Shown here piece after piece: positions 15,991-22,418 of a DNA stretch of 22,418 bases (its first letter is position 1; the number at the start of each line of letters is the position of its first letter). Under the pieces are notes generated by a model, which worked only from the letters and a program-made list of their open reading frames with translations, was not told where the DNA came from and made no database searches. The DNA lies in assembly GCA_016302195.1 (NCBI GenBank), contig JAEDOA010000012.1:1-22418 (forward strand), read 5' to 3'. Position numbers and translations under genes: made by a program. This DNA is from Erysipelotrichaceae bacterium. GTDB lineage: Bacteria; Bacillota_I; Bacilli_A; Erysipelotrichales; Erysipelotrichaceae.

Positions 15991-16894
15991 AGTTTATTAC
16001 TTTATCTTCGTGAGAGCTCTGTTTTTGAGCGAATATGTATCCTTCTAAAGTTTCCTGATCGAAGTGATACTTGTTATTACAAAATTTACAAACTACCTCA
16101 CAGCCGTGATCTTCGTCAATCATGGCCTGCAAATCACTAACTGGAAGTTTTGATAGAACGGTCGCAAATCTTCCCTTATTACATTCACACTTGAATTTTA
16201 AAGGCTGAGTTGCCAATTGCTTGTAATCATTAAAGATTGCTTCAATTATTGCCTTAGGGTCCTGCATTTCACTGATAATCTGGCTAATTGGTTTTAAGTG
16301 AGCCACAATACCTTCTACTATCTCAATGTCTTTTTCAGTTGCTGATGGCAACATCTGAATGACAAGGGCCCCTGAAGCCTTGACGGAACCATCCATATTC
16401 ACCAAAACACCAACACTTACTACTGAGGCTGTTTGCTCACTTTCAGCATAATAGTAGGCAAAATCATCGCCAATTTCTCCGGTTTGTAATTTTACAGTTG
16501 AAATAAAAGGTTGCTTCATTGACATATCCTTAATAACTCTAATGAACCCATTTTTTCCTACAGCTGTTCCAACATCCAGTTTTTCCATATTTCCTTCTTT
16601 TACTAGGTTGACATGAGGGTGTTCTACAAATCCTCTGACTTTACCATTGTTGTAGCAGTCAACTACTATCTCTCCTAGTGGGCCGTCTCCTTCTATTTGA
16701 ATCTCAATTTTCTCTTTTCTATCTTTAAGCATTGAACCCATAATACAGCCAACTGATAAAGTTCTTCCTAATGCAGCTGTTGCTGTTGGAAGAGTATCAT
16801 GACGTTTTGCAGCTTCCTGAACTAATTCTGTCGTATTACAACAAAAGACTCTAACATTATCATTTAAAGCTGTTCCTCTTGATAAAATATCCAT
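15989..16894 (-). CDS. hslO: Redox-regulated chaperone Hsp33
   Basis: The 301-residue holdase starts MDILSRGTALNDNVRVF and has the C-terminal zinc-switch cysteines C236, C238, C269 and C272 as CxC-X30-CxxC, fully conserved. Oxidation releases zinc and activates chaperone function under oxidative stress. Start chosen at 16894 with AAAGGA upstream; the frame stays open 16 codons further, but that stretch encodes non-family sequence running through the ftsH terminator hairpin. It follows ftsH by 40 bases. In Bacillus, coaX sits between ftsH and hslO; it is missing here. Confidence 0.96.
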   Translation of the reverse strand: MDILSRGTALNDNVRVFCCNTTELVQEAAKRHDTLPTATAALGRTLSVGCIMGSMLKDRKEKIEIQIEGDGPLGEIVVDCYNNGKVRGFVEHPHVNLVKEGNMEKLDVGTAVGKNGFIRVIKDMSMKQPFISTVKLQTGEIGDDFAYYYAESEQTASVVSVGVLVNMDGSVKASGALVIQMLPSATEKDIEIVEGIVAHLKPISQIISEMQDPKAIIEAIFNDYKQLATQPLKFKCECNKGRFATVLSKLPVSDLQAMIDEDHGCEVVCKFCNNKYHFDQETLEGYIFAQKQSSHEDKVIN

Positions 16895-16912
16895 GTTTTT
16901 TCCTTTCTTTTG

Positions 16913-16936
16913 AAAACAGCACAAAACTGTGCTGTT
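16913..16936 (-). terminator. Hairpin after ftsH
   Basis: AACAGCACA / TGTGCTGTT, 9-bp stem with a 4-base loop, starting in the ftsH stop codon. The T run after it is short, so termination before hslO is probably partial. Confidence 0.6.
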
Positions 16937-18788
16937 ATTCAACTGTTTCTATTGCTTGACGAAAATCTTTACATCCATTTTTAACGATATAATCGATATC
17001 TTCCTTAGTTAAAGTTTCGTACTTTTCCAAATTAGCTACGATATTATCTAATACATCGCGATGCTGATTAATAATATCTATTGCCATCTTATGAGCATCA
17101 TTAATAATAACTCTAACCTGCTGGTCAATTTCAGCGGCAACCTTATCGGAATAAGACTTATTAGTAGTATAATCTCTGCCTAAGAAAACATTTCCATCCT
17201 CTTTAGCATACTGAATAGGTCCTAATGGACTCATGCCATAGGCATTTACCATAGCTTGAGCTATCTTTGTTGCTCTTTCAATATCATTGCTTGCGCCAGT
17301 TGATATTTCATTTAATACAATTTCCTCAGCAGCTCTTCCACCAAGTAGGCCACAAATTCTTCCCTCTAAATCACTCTTTGATAAGAAGAATCTCTCTTCC
17401 TTTGGTGTCATCATGTTATATCCCCCGGCCATTCCACGAGGAATTATAGTTACTTTCTCAACTCTATCAGCTGACTCTAAGAATAATCCGATAACAGCAT
17501 GTCCTGCTTCGTGAACTGAAACAAGGTGTTTTTCCTTTGGAGAATACTTGCGACTCTTCTTGGCTGGACCTGACATTGTTCTATCAATTGCCTCATCCAA
17601 ATCTTCCATGGTTATCTTTTCGTGTTTATTTCTAACTGCCATAATTGCAGCTTCATTTAGCACATTCTCTAAATCAGCTCCTGAAAAACCTGGAGTTCTA
17701 TCAGCTAAGGCACCTAAGTCGATATTATCTGATAATATCTTGTTTCTAGCATGCACTTTTAAAATGGCTTCTCTACCATTTCTATCTGGTAATGAAACTG
17801 TAATCTGACGGTCAAATCTACCTGGTCTTAATAATGCAGGATCCAATACATCTGGTCTATTAGTTGCGGCGATAATAACAATTCCTACATTTTCGGAAAT
17901 ACCATCCATCTCAACTAATAACTGGTTTAATGTCTGTTCTCTTTCATCATTTCCGCCACCTAATCCAGCTCCACGTTGACGGCCAACTGCATCAATTTCA
18001 TCTATAAAGATAATACATGGTGCAGTCTTTTTTGCTGTTTTGAACATATCTCTAACTCTACTAGCGCCAACACCAACGAATAATTCAACGAAGTCACTAC
18101 CGCTAATTGAATAGAATGGCACATCGGCTTCACCGGCAACTGCTTTGGCTAATAGAGTTTTACCTGTTCCTGGAGGACCTACAAGTAAAACGCCCTTTGG
18201 AATTCTAGCACCCATCGCTGTAAATTTCTTAGGGTCAACTAAATATTCTATTAATTCCTGCATTTCTTCTTTTTCTTCATCACAGCCTGCAACATCATTA
18301 AATCTTACCTTGATATCCCCTTCAAGTCTAGCTCTTGATTTCTGATAATCTGCAGCCTTGTTGTTTGAAGCCATTGATACCTTTGAAAACATATAGATGC
18401 ATAAGCCCACCAGCAAGAACATCGGTATTACCTGAGCTAGAATTTCAGTTAACACATTTGTTTTGTATGGATTTACAATCTTTATATTTCCATCAGTTAC
18501 TTTTTCTTTCAACAATTCCATTAATTCGCTACTTTGAGTTTCGTTATTAGGGATTGAGGAAACAAAAATATATTCAATATCTTTTTCAGTATATGTACCT
18601 TTTACATCGATTACTGTACTGTTCATTGTCAATTGAACCTGATTTATTTGCTTGCTTTCAATCAAATTAATTAATTGACCATAGCTTAAAGTACTTTGCT
18701 TAGATGAAGAAGCAAAAGTAAACATAGCTACTAAAATAGCAGTTGTAAATAAATAAGGAATAAATGACATCCATTTTTTATTTTTCAA
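16935..18788 (-). CDS. ftsH: ATP-dependent zinc metalloprotease FtsH
   Basis: FtsH degrades damaged membrane proteins and some regulators. The 617-residue protein has two membrane helices (about 8-28 and 112-135) flanking a small external domain, Walker A GPPGTGKT (204-211), Walker B IIFIDE (259-264), the second region of homology with ATNRPDVLDPALLRPGRFDR, and the zinc-protease motif HEAGH (426-430). Start is not ATG: a TTG at 18788 has AGGTG at ideal distance (6 bases), whereas a GTG three codons upstream sits inside that ribosome site. An ATG nine codons in from the GTG lacks one. It begins 15 bases after hpt, matching the conserved tilS-hpt-ftsH block. Confidence 0.96.
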   Translation of the reverse strand: MKNKKWMSFIPYLFTTAILVAMFTFASSSKQSTLSYGQLINLIESKQINQVQLTMNSTVIDVKGTYTEKDIEYIFVSSIPNNETQSSELMELLKEKVTDGNIKIVNPYKTNVLTEILAQVIPMFLLVGLCIYMFSKVSMASNNKAADYQKSRARLEGDIKVRFNDVAGCDEEKEEMQELIEYLVDPKKFTAMGARIPKGVLLVGPPGTGKTLLAKAVAGEADVPFYSISGSDFVELFVGVGASRVRDMFKTAKKTAPCIIFIDEIDAVGRQRGAGLGGGNDEREQTLNQLLVEMDGISENVGIVIIAATNRPDVLDPALLRPGRFDRQITVSLPDRNGREAILKVHARNKILSDNIDLGALADRTPGFSGADLENVLNEAAIMAVRNKHEKITMEDLDEAIDRTMSGPAKKSRKYSPKEKHLVSVHEAGHAVIGLFLESADRVEKVTIIPRGMAGGYNMMTPKEERFFLSKSDLEGRICGLLGGRAAEEIVLNEISTGASNDIERATKIAQAMVNAYGMSPLGPIQYAKEDGNVFLGRDYTTNKSYSDKVAAEIDQQVRVIINDAHKMAIDIINQHRDVLDNIVANLEKYETLTKEDIDYIVKNGCKDFRQAIETVE

Positions 18789-18803
18789 AAAGTCCACCTT
18801 CCT

Positions 18804-19340
18804 TTAGTAACATTCTTCCTTAAGCACTCCTACATAAGGAAGATTGCGGTAGTTTTGCTGGAAATCCAGACCAAAACCGATAACAAACTCGTTTTCTATT
18901 TCAAATCCCACATAATCTGCATTTATATCACATGTTCTTCTTGATTGTTTATTTAACAACGCAACTACTTTTACATCATGAGCTCCCTTATGATATAAAA
19001 GTTCTTTCAACTTCTTAATTGTTAAGCCAGTATCAATAATATCTTCAATTAATACAATATCTCTATCAACAACCGAACAATCCAAATCCTTTACAATTTT
19101 AATATCGCCAGCTGATTCTGTTCCTACATAACTGCTAGCTGCGATAAAATCATATTGAAGATTTAAATCTATTCTCTTTACTAGCTCTGCCATAAAAGGA
19201 ACAGATCCTTTTAAAATACCAACAAATAATACATCATTGTGGTTATCTTTATAATCCTCAGTAATTTGTTTTCCTAACTCTTTACATCTATCAATAATTT
19301 GTTGCTCTGTGAATAAAATTTTCTTACAATCCTTATGCAT
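18804..19340 (-). CDS. hpt: Hypoxanthine phosphoribosyltransferase
   Basis: The 178-residue purine salvage enzyme converts hypoxanthine or guanine plus PRPP to IMP or GMP. The PRPP-binding loop VLIEDIIDTGLT is at 96-107, LKGSVPFMAEL at 43-53 and the C-terminal FVIGFGLDFQQNYRNLPYVGVL closes the active site, all as in the family. A GAGAGGT site lies 7 bases before the ATG. It sits between tilS (31 bases) and ftsH (15 bases), as in many Bacillota. A TGATAAAAT box in the tail of tilS could give it an extra promoter. Confidence 0.96.
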   Translation of the reverse strand: MHKDCKKILFTEQQIIDRCKELGKQITEDYKDNHNDVLFVGILKGSVPFMAELVKRIDLNLQYDFIAASSYVGTESAGDIKIVKDLDCSVVDRDIVLIEDIIDTGLTIKKLKELLYHKGAHDVKVVALLNKQSRRTCDINADYVGFEIENEFVIGFGLDFQQNYRNLPYVGVLKEECY

Positions 19341-19371
19341 GTTCTATACCTCTCTATTAAATGCAATGTAT

Positions 19372-20580
19372 TTATTTTATCACAAATAAATTTGGTTTAG
19401 TAGTATAATGATTAACATCGCAACCAATTCCACTAACAAATATAACTTCATTTTCTTTATTTACCATGACAGGCCATCTATCTCTGTCTTTTTTTCTTAT
19501 TTTTCTATCAATAAAGAAACGATTTACCTTTTTTGTACCATATCTTAATTCAATCTTGTCATTTTTTTGGTAGTTTCTAATTGTTATAGGTAAATCCTGT
19601 TTGAAAACAGTAACCTGTTGAATCTTTTCTCCTTTATTACTTAATCGAAAATATTCATTGTCTAAATATTCTATTGTATCTAATTGGTAACTATAGCTTT
19701 TCTCTTTTTTATATACATAGAAAAAGCCATATTCACAAACAAAATTATAATCAGCTATCTCTACTAAATGATTAGAACTGTTGTTAATGATTATTTTTTT
19801 TATTTCTTCTATAAGCCCACTGGAAAATACCTCATCACAAATGAAATAGTTCAAATAGTATCTTAGAAACAACGATTGATCTTCGATATCACTTAAAACA
19901 GAACAAGCAATTTCCTTGCTGAAATCAATTTTCTTGTAATCGCTTATTTTTCTCTCAATTTCTTTATTTAATTCATCTATCTCTAATAGCCAACTGTTTA
20001 TTTGTTCATCACTAGCTGTTTCAATATATTGATGTCTAATTCTATTTCTATAATAATCATCAGATAAATTACTTTCATCTAAGCCATATGTAATATTGTT
20101 ATTTATGCAATAGTTCTGTGTATCCTTTTTTCTTATTTTTAATAAAGGTCTAATTACTTCCATATCATATAATTTTACCTTTTCTCTTATACCATAATAA
20201 TAAGATTTAGATCCTCTGTTTTTGGCCATTAAGTAGTTTTCAATATGATCATCCATCTGGTGTGCCAGCAACAAGCCAGAGCATTGATGTTTAATATATA
20301 TCTGATAGTAAAACTGATATCTTACCTCTCTTGCCCATTTTTGAAAGTTTTCTTTTCCAGGATACTGTGGATTATTAACATATACCTTAACATTATGTTT
20401 CATGCAGTAGTCTTTAACAATATTTTCATCACGGTCACTTGTAACGCGGTGATGATAGTTTACATGGCATACCACTACCATATAACCTTGCTTTACTAGT
20501 AAATCAAGCAAGGTCATTGAATCACTGCCGCCAGATACTCCAACAACATATTTCCTAGTTCGATCCAAATTTAATTCCAT
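19372..20580 (-). CDS. tilS: tRNA(Ile)-lysidine synthetase
   Basis: TilS modifies C34 of the tRNA-Ile CAU anticodon to lysidine, allowing AUA decoding, which is essential in an AT-rich genome. The 402-residue protein has the PP-loop SGGSDS at 16-21, the HQMDDHIENYLM segment, NRIRHQ, and a C-terminal TilS_C domain (about 325-395). It is slightly shorter than many homologues. The start aligns with the family (a few residues before the PP-loop), but there is no real Shine-Dalgarno sequence; instead TGATAAAAT ends 6 bases before the ATG. Thus it may have a leaderless transcript of its own, besides read-through from the MazF-like gene 26 bases upstream. Confidence 0.94.
   Translation of the reverse strand: MELNLDRTRKYVVGVSGGSDSMTLLDLLVKQGYMVVVCHVNYHHRVTSDRDENIVKDYCMKHNVKVYVNNPQYPGKENFQKWAREVRYQFYYQIYIKHQCSGLLLAHQMDDHIENYLMAKNRGSKSYYYGIREKVKLYDMEVIRPLLKIRKKDTQNYCINNNITYGLDESNLSDDYYRNRIRHQYIETASDEQINSWLLEIDELNKEIERKISDYKKIDFSKEIACSVLSDIEDQSLFLRYYLNYFICDEVFSSGLIEEIKKIIINNSSNHLVEIADYNFVCEYGFFYVYKKEKSYSYQLDTIEYLDNEYFRLSNKGEKIQQVTVFKQDLPITIRNYQKNDKIELRYGTKKVNRFFIDRKIRKKDRDRWPVMVNKENEVIFVSGIGCDVNHYTTKPNLFVIK
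19374..19382 (-). promoter_or_regulatory. Possible internal promoter for hpt inside the tilS 3' end
   Basis: Minus strand TGATAAAAT spans the tilS stop codon and is part of a 14-base sequence that also precedes tilS (20584-20597). Transcription would begin about 27 bases before hpt, leaving its GAGAGGT site in the leader. No clear -35. Confidence 0.35.
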
Positions 20581-20586
20581 ATGTTT

Positions 20587-20595
20587 ATTTTATCA
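20587..20595 (-). promoter_or_regulatory. Extended -10 promoter of tilS (possible leaderless start)
   Basis: Minus strand TGATAAAAT, hexamer TAAAAT at 20587-20592, ends 6 bases before the tilS ATG. A weak TATACA lies 18 bases upstream as a possible -35. Transcription would start at the ATG. Confidence 0.5.
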
Positions 20596-20606
20596 CATTT
20601 ACTTTT

Positions 20607-21164
20607 TTAGTGTATAATCGCTCTAAATCTAAGCATTATTTCATTAAACAATTTACCGTTTACATTAATATGAGATTTAACATCAATAATTCTAGCTGTA
20701 TTAATGAATTTAGCATCATTTAAAAACAGAACTGAGTATTTAAAAAGTCCATCAACCTTACCAAGTCTCATTAGATGTGTAATACCTTCAGGATTATCAT
20801 AACGGTCATATGCGCTATTGTAGGCAACTGAATTTGAAGTCATTGGTATCACTAAGGCTTTGGAGTTAAATATCCTGATTACAAGCCCAAAATGCATATA
20901 TCCTGTTTCTTGGTTATAAGCCTTGCCAAAATCAATATAACATAAATCTCCCTCTTTAATATTCATATCATAGCAGCGGCAGCTCATTAATTTTCCTCGC
21001 TGCTGATAATTTAATTCGCTTAACAAAATGTCTTTAACTTCCTTTTTATCTTTTTTTATTAGTTGCTGCTTTAGTGCGAAAAGATAATCATCAATTATCT
21101 CTTCCTTTGTTTTATCATCACAATCAATATCTTTTAACAAATATGAAATGCTATATTTACCCAT
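20607..21164 (-). CDS. MazF/PemK-like domain protein with N-terminal helical extension
   Basis: The 185-residue protein has a charged, helical N-terminal part (1-70: KTKEEIIDDYLFALKQQLIKK) and then a MazF/PemK-like barrel: EGDLCYIDFGKAYNQETGYMHFGLVI and ALVIPMTSNS. In MazF the loop reads GxRPxLVI with a catalytic Arg; here the aligned position is His91. The second active-site residue, the Thr of TS (T109), is kept. No antitoxin gene lies beside it; the N-terminal helices might act in cis, which is speculation. Start chosen at 21164: an AAAGG site lies 9 bases before it, and an ATG three codons earlier abuts that site. The ribosome site is inside an 11-bp hairpin. It heads the tilS-hpt-ftsH cluster. 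Whether it is an RNase toxin or a repurposed fold is open. Confidence 0.65.
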   Translation of the reverse strand: MGKYSISYLLKDIDCDDKTKEEIIDDYLFALKQQLIKKDKKEVKDILLSELNYQQRGKLMSCRCYDMNIKEGDLCYIDFGKAYNQETGYMHFGLVIRIFNSKALVIPMTSNSVAYNSAYDRYDNPEGITHLMRLGKVDGLFKYSVLFLNDAKFINTARIIDVKSHINVNGKLFNEIMLRFRAIIH

Positions 21165-21171
21165 TATTCTC

Positions 21172-21200
21172 ATCCTTTCTATTGTAAAAATAGAAAGGAT
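21172..21200 (-). promoter_or_regulatory. 11-bp hairpin covering the ribosome site of the MazF-like gene
   Basis: ATCCTTTCTAT (21190-21200 on the minus strand reading) and ATAGAAAGGAT (21172-21182) are perfect complements with a 7-base TTTTACA loop. The second arm contains the AAAGG ribosome site. It could hide the site in mRNA or act as a palindromic operator. Not followed by a T tract. Confidence 0.7.
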
Positions 21201-21229
21201 AACTCTTTTTCCCTAATATATGATACATA

Positions 21230-21268
21230 TATAAAACCTCTAAGAAATCAAATATTCCTTAGAGGTTT
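21230..21268 (-). terminator. Terminator of the TagO/WecA-like gene
   Basis: Minus strand: AAACCTCTAAG (21258-21268) pairs with CTTAGAGGTTT (21234-21244), an 11-bp stem with a 13-base loop, then TTATAT. It lies 18 bases after the stop codon. Confidence 0.8.
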
Positions 21269-21286
21269 ACAGCTGATATTTCTTTG

Positions 21287-22339
21287 TTATTTTCTTTTTA
21301 TTTTATCTACCAGATTTAAAATTGGTCGATATTTTATCGAAATCATTGCAGTATATTCAACAAACAGTTCCAGGCTTATAAGCAATATTACCAGAAGAAC
21401 TATGGCAATTCTATAATCGACAATAAACAAATATGCAGTCAAACCAAATAGTGCAGTAAGAATGTAAATAACAAGAACTGCTCCAACCTGACCTAAACCA
21501 ATCTTATTCATCAAAACATGATGCAAATGACCTTTATCGGCAGACATAATAGCCTTTCCAGAAACCTTCCTTCTAACAATAGCAGCAAAAGTATCGAATA
21601 TAGGTATAAATAACAAGACAATTGGCACCATTAATGTAACAAAAGTTGCTTTTCTAAAACCGAATAGAGATATTGAAGAAATTAGAAAGCCTAATAATTG
21701 AGAGCCACAATCCCCCATAAATATCTTGGCTGGATGAAAATTAAAGATTAAAAAGCCACCGATTGCACCAATTAGGATGCAGCATAAAGGTACTATTAAG
21801 TGCGATAACCCTATCAAAGTAGACAATAAAGCTATTATTGAAAAGACGATAATTGTAAAACCGGCTGCTAAGCCATCTAAACCATCTAACAAATTAATCG
21901 CATTGGTAATCCCGATAATCCATAAATATGTAATGAAATAACAGATAATCTCAGATTGAATTGTTATACCTAAAAACAAATGAATATTATTTAGACAGAT
22001 ATCACCAATGAAAATAGCACAGCTAGCGGCTAAAAACTGGCCAAAAATTTTAACTATTGGTTTTAGTGAAAAAATATCATCTAGTAAACCAAAAAGAAAT
22101 ACAATAGATGCACCAATAATCAACCCATCAAAAGTCCGGTAATGTCTTAAAAACAATAGACTAACGATTAGAAAAGATAAATAAATCGCAACTCCACCTA
22201 TCCGAACAATTCTGCCATGATGAATCGTTCTATCATTTTCAATTGCGATTATATTGAACTTATTACCTATGTACTTTACTGGAAAATACAATAGTATTGA
22301 AAAAAGCATAGTAAAAACCAATAATAATAAATTTTTCAT
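21287..22339 (-). CDS. Undecaprenyl-phosphate sugar-1-phosphate transferase, TagO/WecA type
   Basis: The 350-residue polytopic membrane enzyme belongs to the MraY/WecA/TagO family, which attaches a sugar-1-phosphate from a UDP-sugar to undecaprenyl phosphate. Motifs: HHGRIVRIGG (40-49), GLLDD (84-88, Mg2+-binding Asp pair), NLLDGLDGLAAG (149-160), FMGDCGS (207-213), IFDT and HLHH (271-274). The HLHH motif and IPRIGG-like segment are those of WecA/TagO GlcNAc-1-phosphate transferases rather than MraY. It probably starts teichoic acid or another cell-wall glycopolymer. About eleven helices. Start chosen at 22339, matching family N-termini; there is no ribosome site, and TGTTATACT lies 8 bases upstream, so the mRNA may be leaderless. 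No other glycopolymer genes are in the window. Confidence 0.92.
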   Translation of the reverse strand: MKNLLLLVFTMLFSILLYFPVKYIGNKFNIIAIENDRTIHHGRIVRIGGVAIYLSFLIVSLLFLRHYRTFDGLIIGASIVFLFGLLDDIFSLKPIVKIFGQFLAASCAIFIGDICLNNIHLFLGITIQSEIICYFITYLWIIGITNAINLLDGLDGLAAGFTIIVFSIIALLSTLIGLSHLIVPLCCILIGAIGGFLIFNFHPAKIFMGDCGSQLLGFLISSISLFGFRKATFVTLMVPIVLLFIPIFDTFAAIVRRKVSGKAIMSADKGHLHHVLMNKIGLGQVGAVLVIYILTALFGLTAYLFIVDYRIAIVLLVILLISLELFVEYTAMISIKYRPILNLVDKIKRK

Positions 22340-22347
22340 ACGTTTAT

Positions 22348-22356
22348 AGTATAACA
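22348..22356 (-). promoter_or_regulatory. Extended -10 promoter of the TagO/WecA-like gene (possible leaderless start)
   Basis: Minus strand TGTTATACT, hexamer TATACT at 22348-22353, ends 8 bases before the ATG. No convincing -35 box. Confidence 0.55.
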
Positions 22357-22387
22357 CTTTTATTAGATAATAAACATTAAAAACGAC

Positions 22388-22405
22388 AAAAAAAAGAACC
22401 GGCAA
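22388..22405 (-). terminator. Probable 3' half of a terminator from a gene beyond the right edge
   Basis: Minus strand TTGCCGGTTC followed by eight T. The matching 5' arm (GAACCGGCAA) would lie outside the window, so the call rests on a GC-rich arm plus a long T run. Confidence 0.4.
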
Positions 22406-22418
22406 CTTGCTATATTCG

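Noticed and set aside
20607..21164. Classical MazEF toxin-antitoxin pair
   Set aside because: No antitoxin-sized gene upstream or downstream, and the catalytic Arg position is changed.
1..22418. tRNA, rRNA, CRISPR array, insertion sequence or integrase
   Set aside because: No cloverleaf with CCA-type end, no regularly spaced repeats, and no transposase or integrase motifs were seen on either strand.

Overview
The window is AT-rich DNA with compact, mostly operonic genes. Strong GGAGG-type ribosome sites, TTGACA/TATAAT promoters, and neighbourhoods such as tilS-hpt-ftsH-hslO-dusB and uvrB-maf point to a low-GC Bacillota chromosome. Gene content and style would suit an Erysipelotrichia-like gut bacterium, but that is inference; no rRNA, tRNA or diagnostic marker is present. 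I see no CRISPR array, insertion sequence, tRNA or phage module, and no gene-free stretch over 300 bases.

Left region (1-4185, minus strand): a partial DUF937-type protein, a cytosolic zinc-dependent phospholipase C-family protein, and a zinc/cadmium export operon. The operon runs HMA metal-binding protein, P1B-type ATPase lacking its own HMA domain, then an ArsR/SmtB sensor as last gene. Its promoter has a perfect 20-bp palindromic SmtB-type operator just after the -10 box, so the operon looks autoregulated by metal.

Centre-left (4186-9960): a uvrB-maf operon on minus, divergent from secG-smpB-ppiB and a stand-alone E2-acyltransferase-fold protein on plus, followed by a nucleoside hydrolase. 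These cover DNA repair, nucleotide pool cleaning, secretion, ribosome rescue and folding.

Centre-right (9937-14923, minus): a three-gene overlapping operon encoding a 1041-residue membrane-anchored surface protein with seven DxDxDG calcium-loop repeats, an ABC ATPase and an ABC-2 permease. I cannot assign a substrate. It is the best candidate here for an undescribed system.

Right region (14950-22418, minus): a housekeeping run led by a MazF/PemK-like protein, then tilS, hpt, ftsH, hslO and dusB, preceded by a TagO/WecA-type polyprenyl-phosphate sugar-1-phosphate transferase. The MazF-like gene has an altered catalytic residue, no antitoxin neighbour, and its ribosome site lies in an 11-bp hairpin.

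A cross-window pattern stands out. uvrB, tilS and the tagO-like gene all lack a good Shine-Dalgarno sequence, and each has an extended -10 (TGnTAnAnT or similar) ending 6-8 bases before the ATG, which suggests leaderless mRNAs. A second pattern is terminator hairpins whose stem begins in the stop codon of the gene they end.
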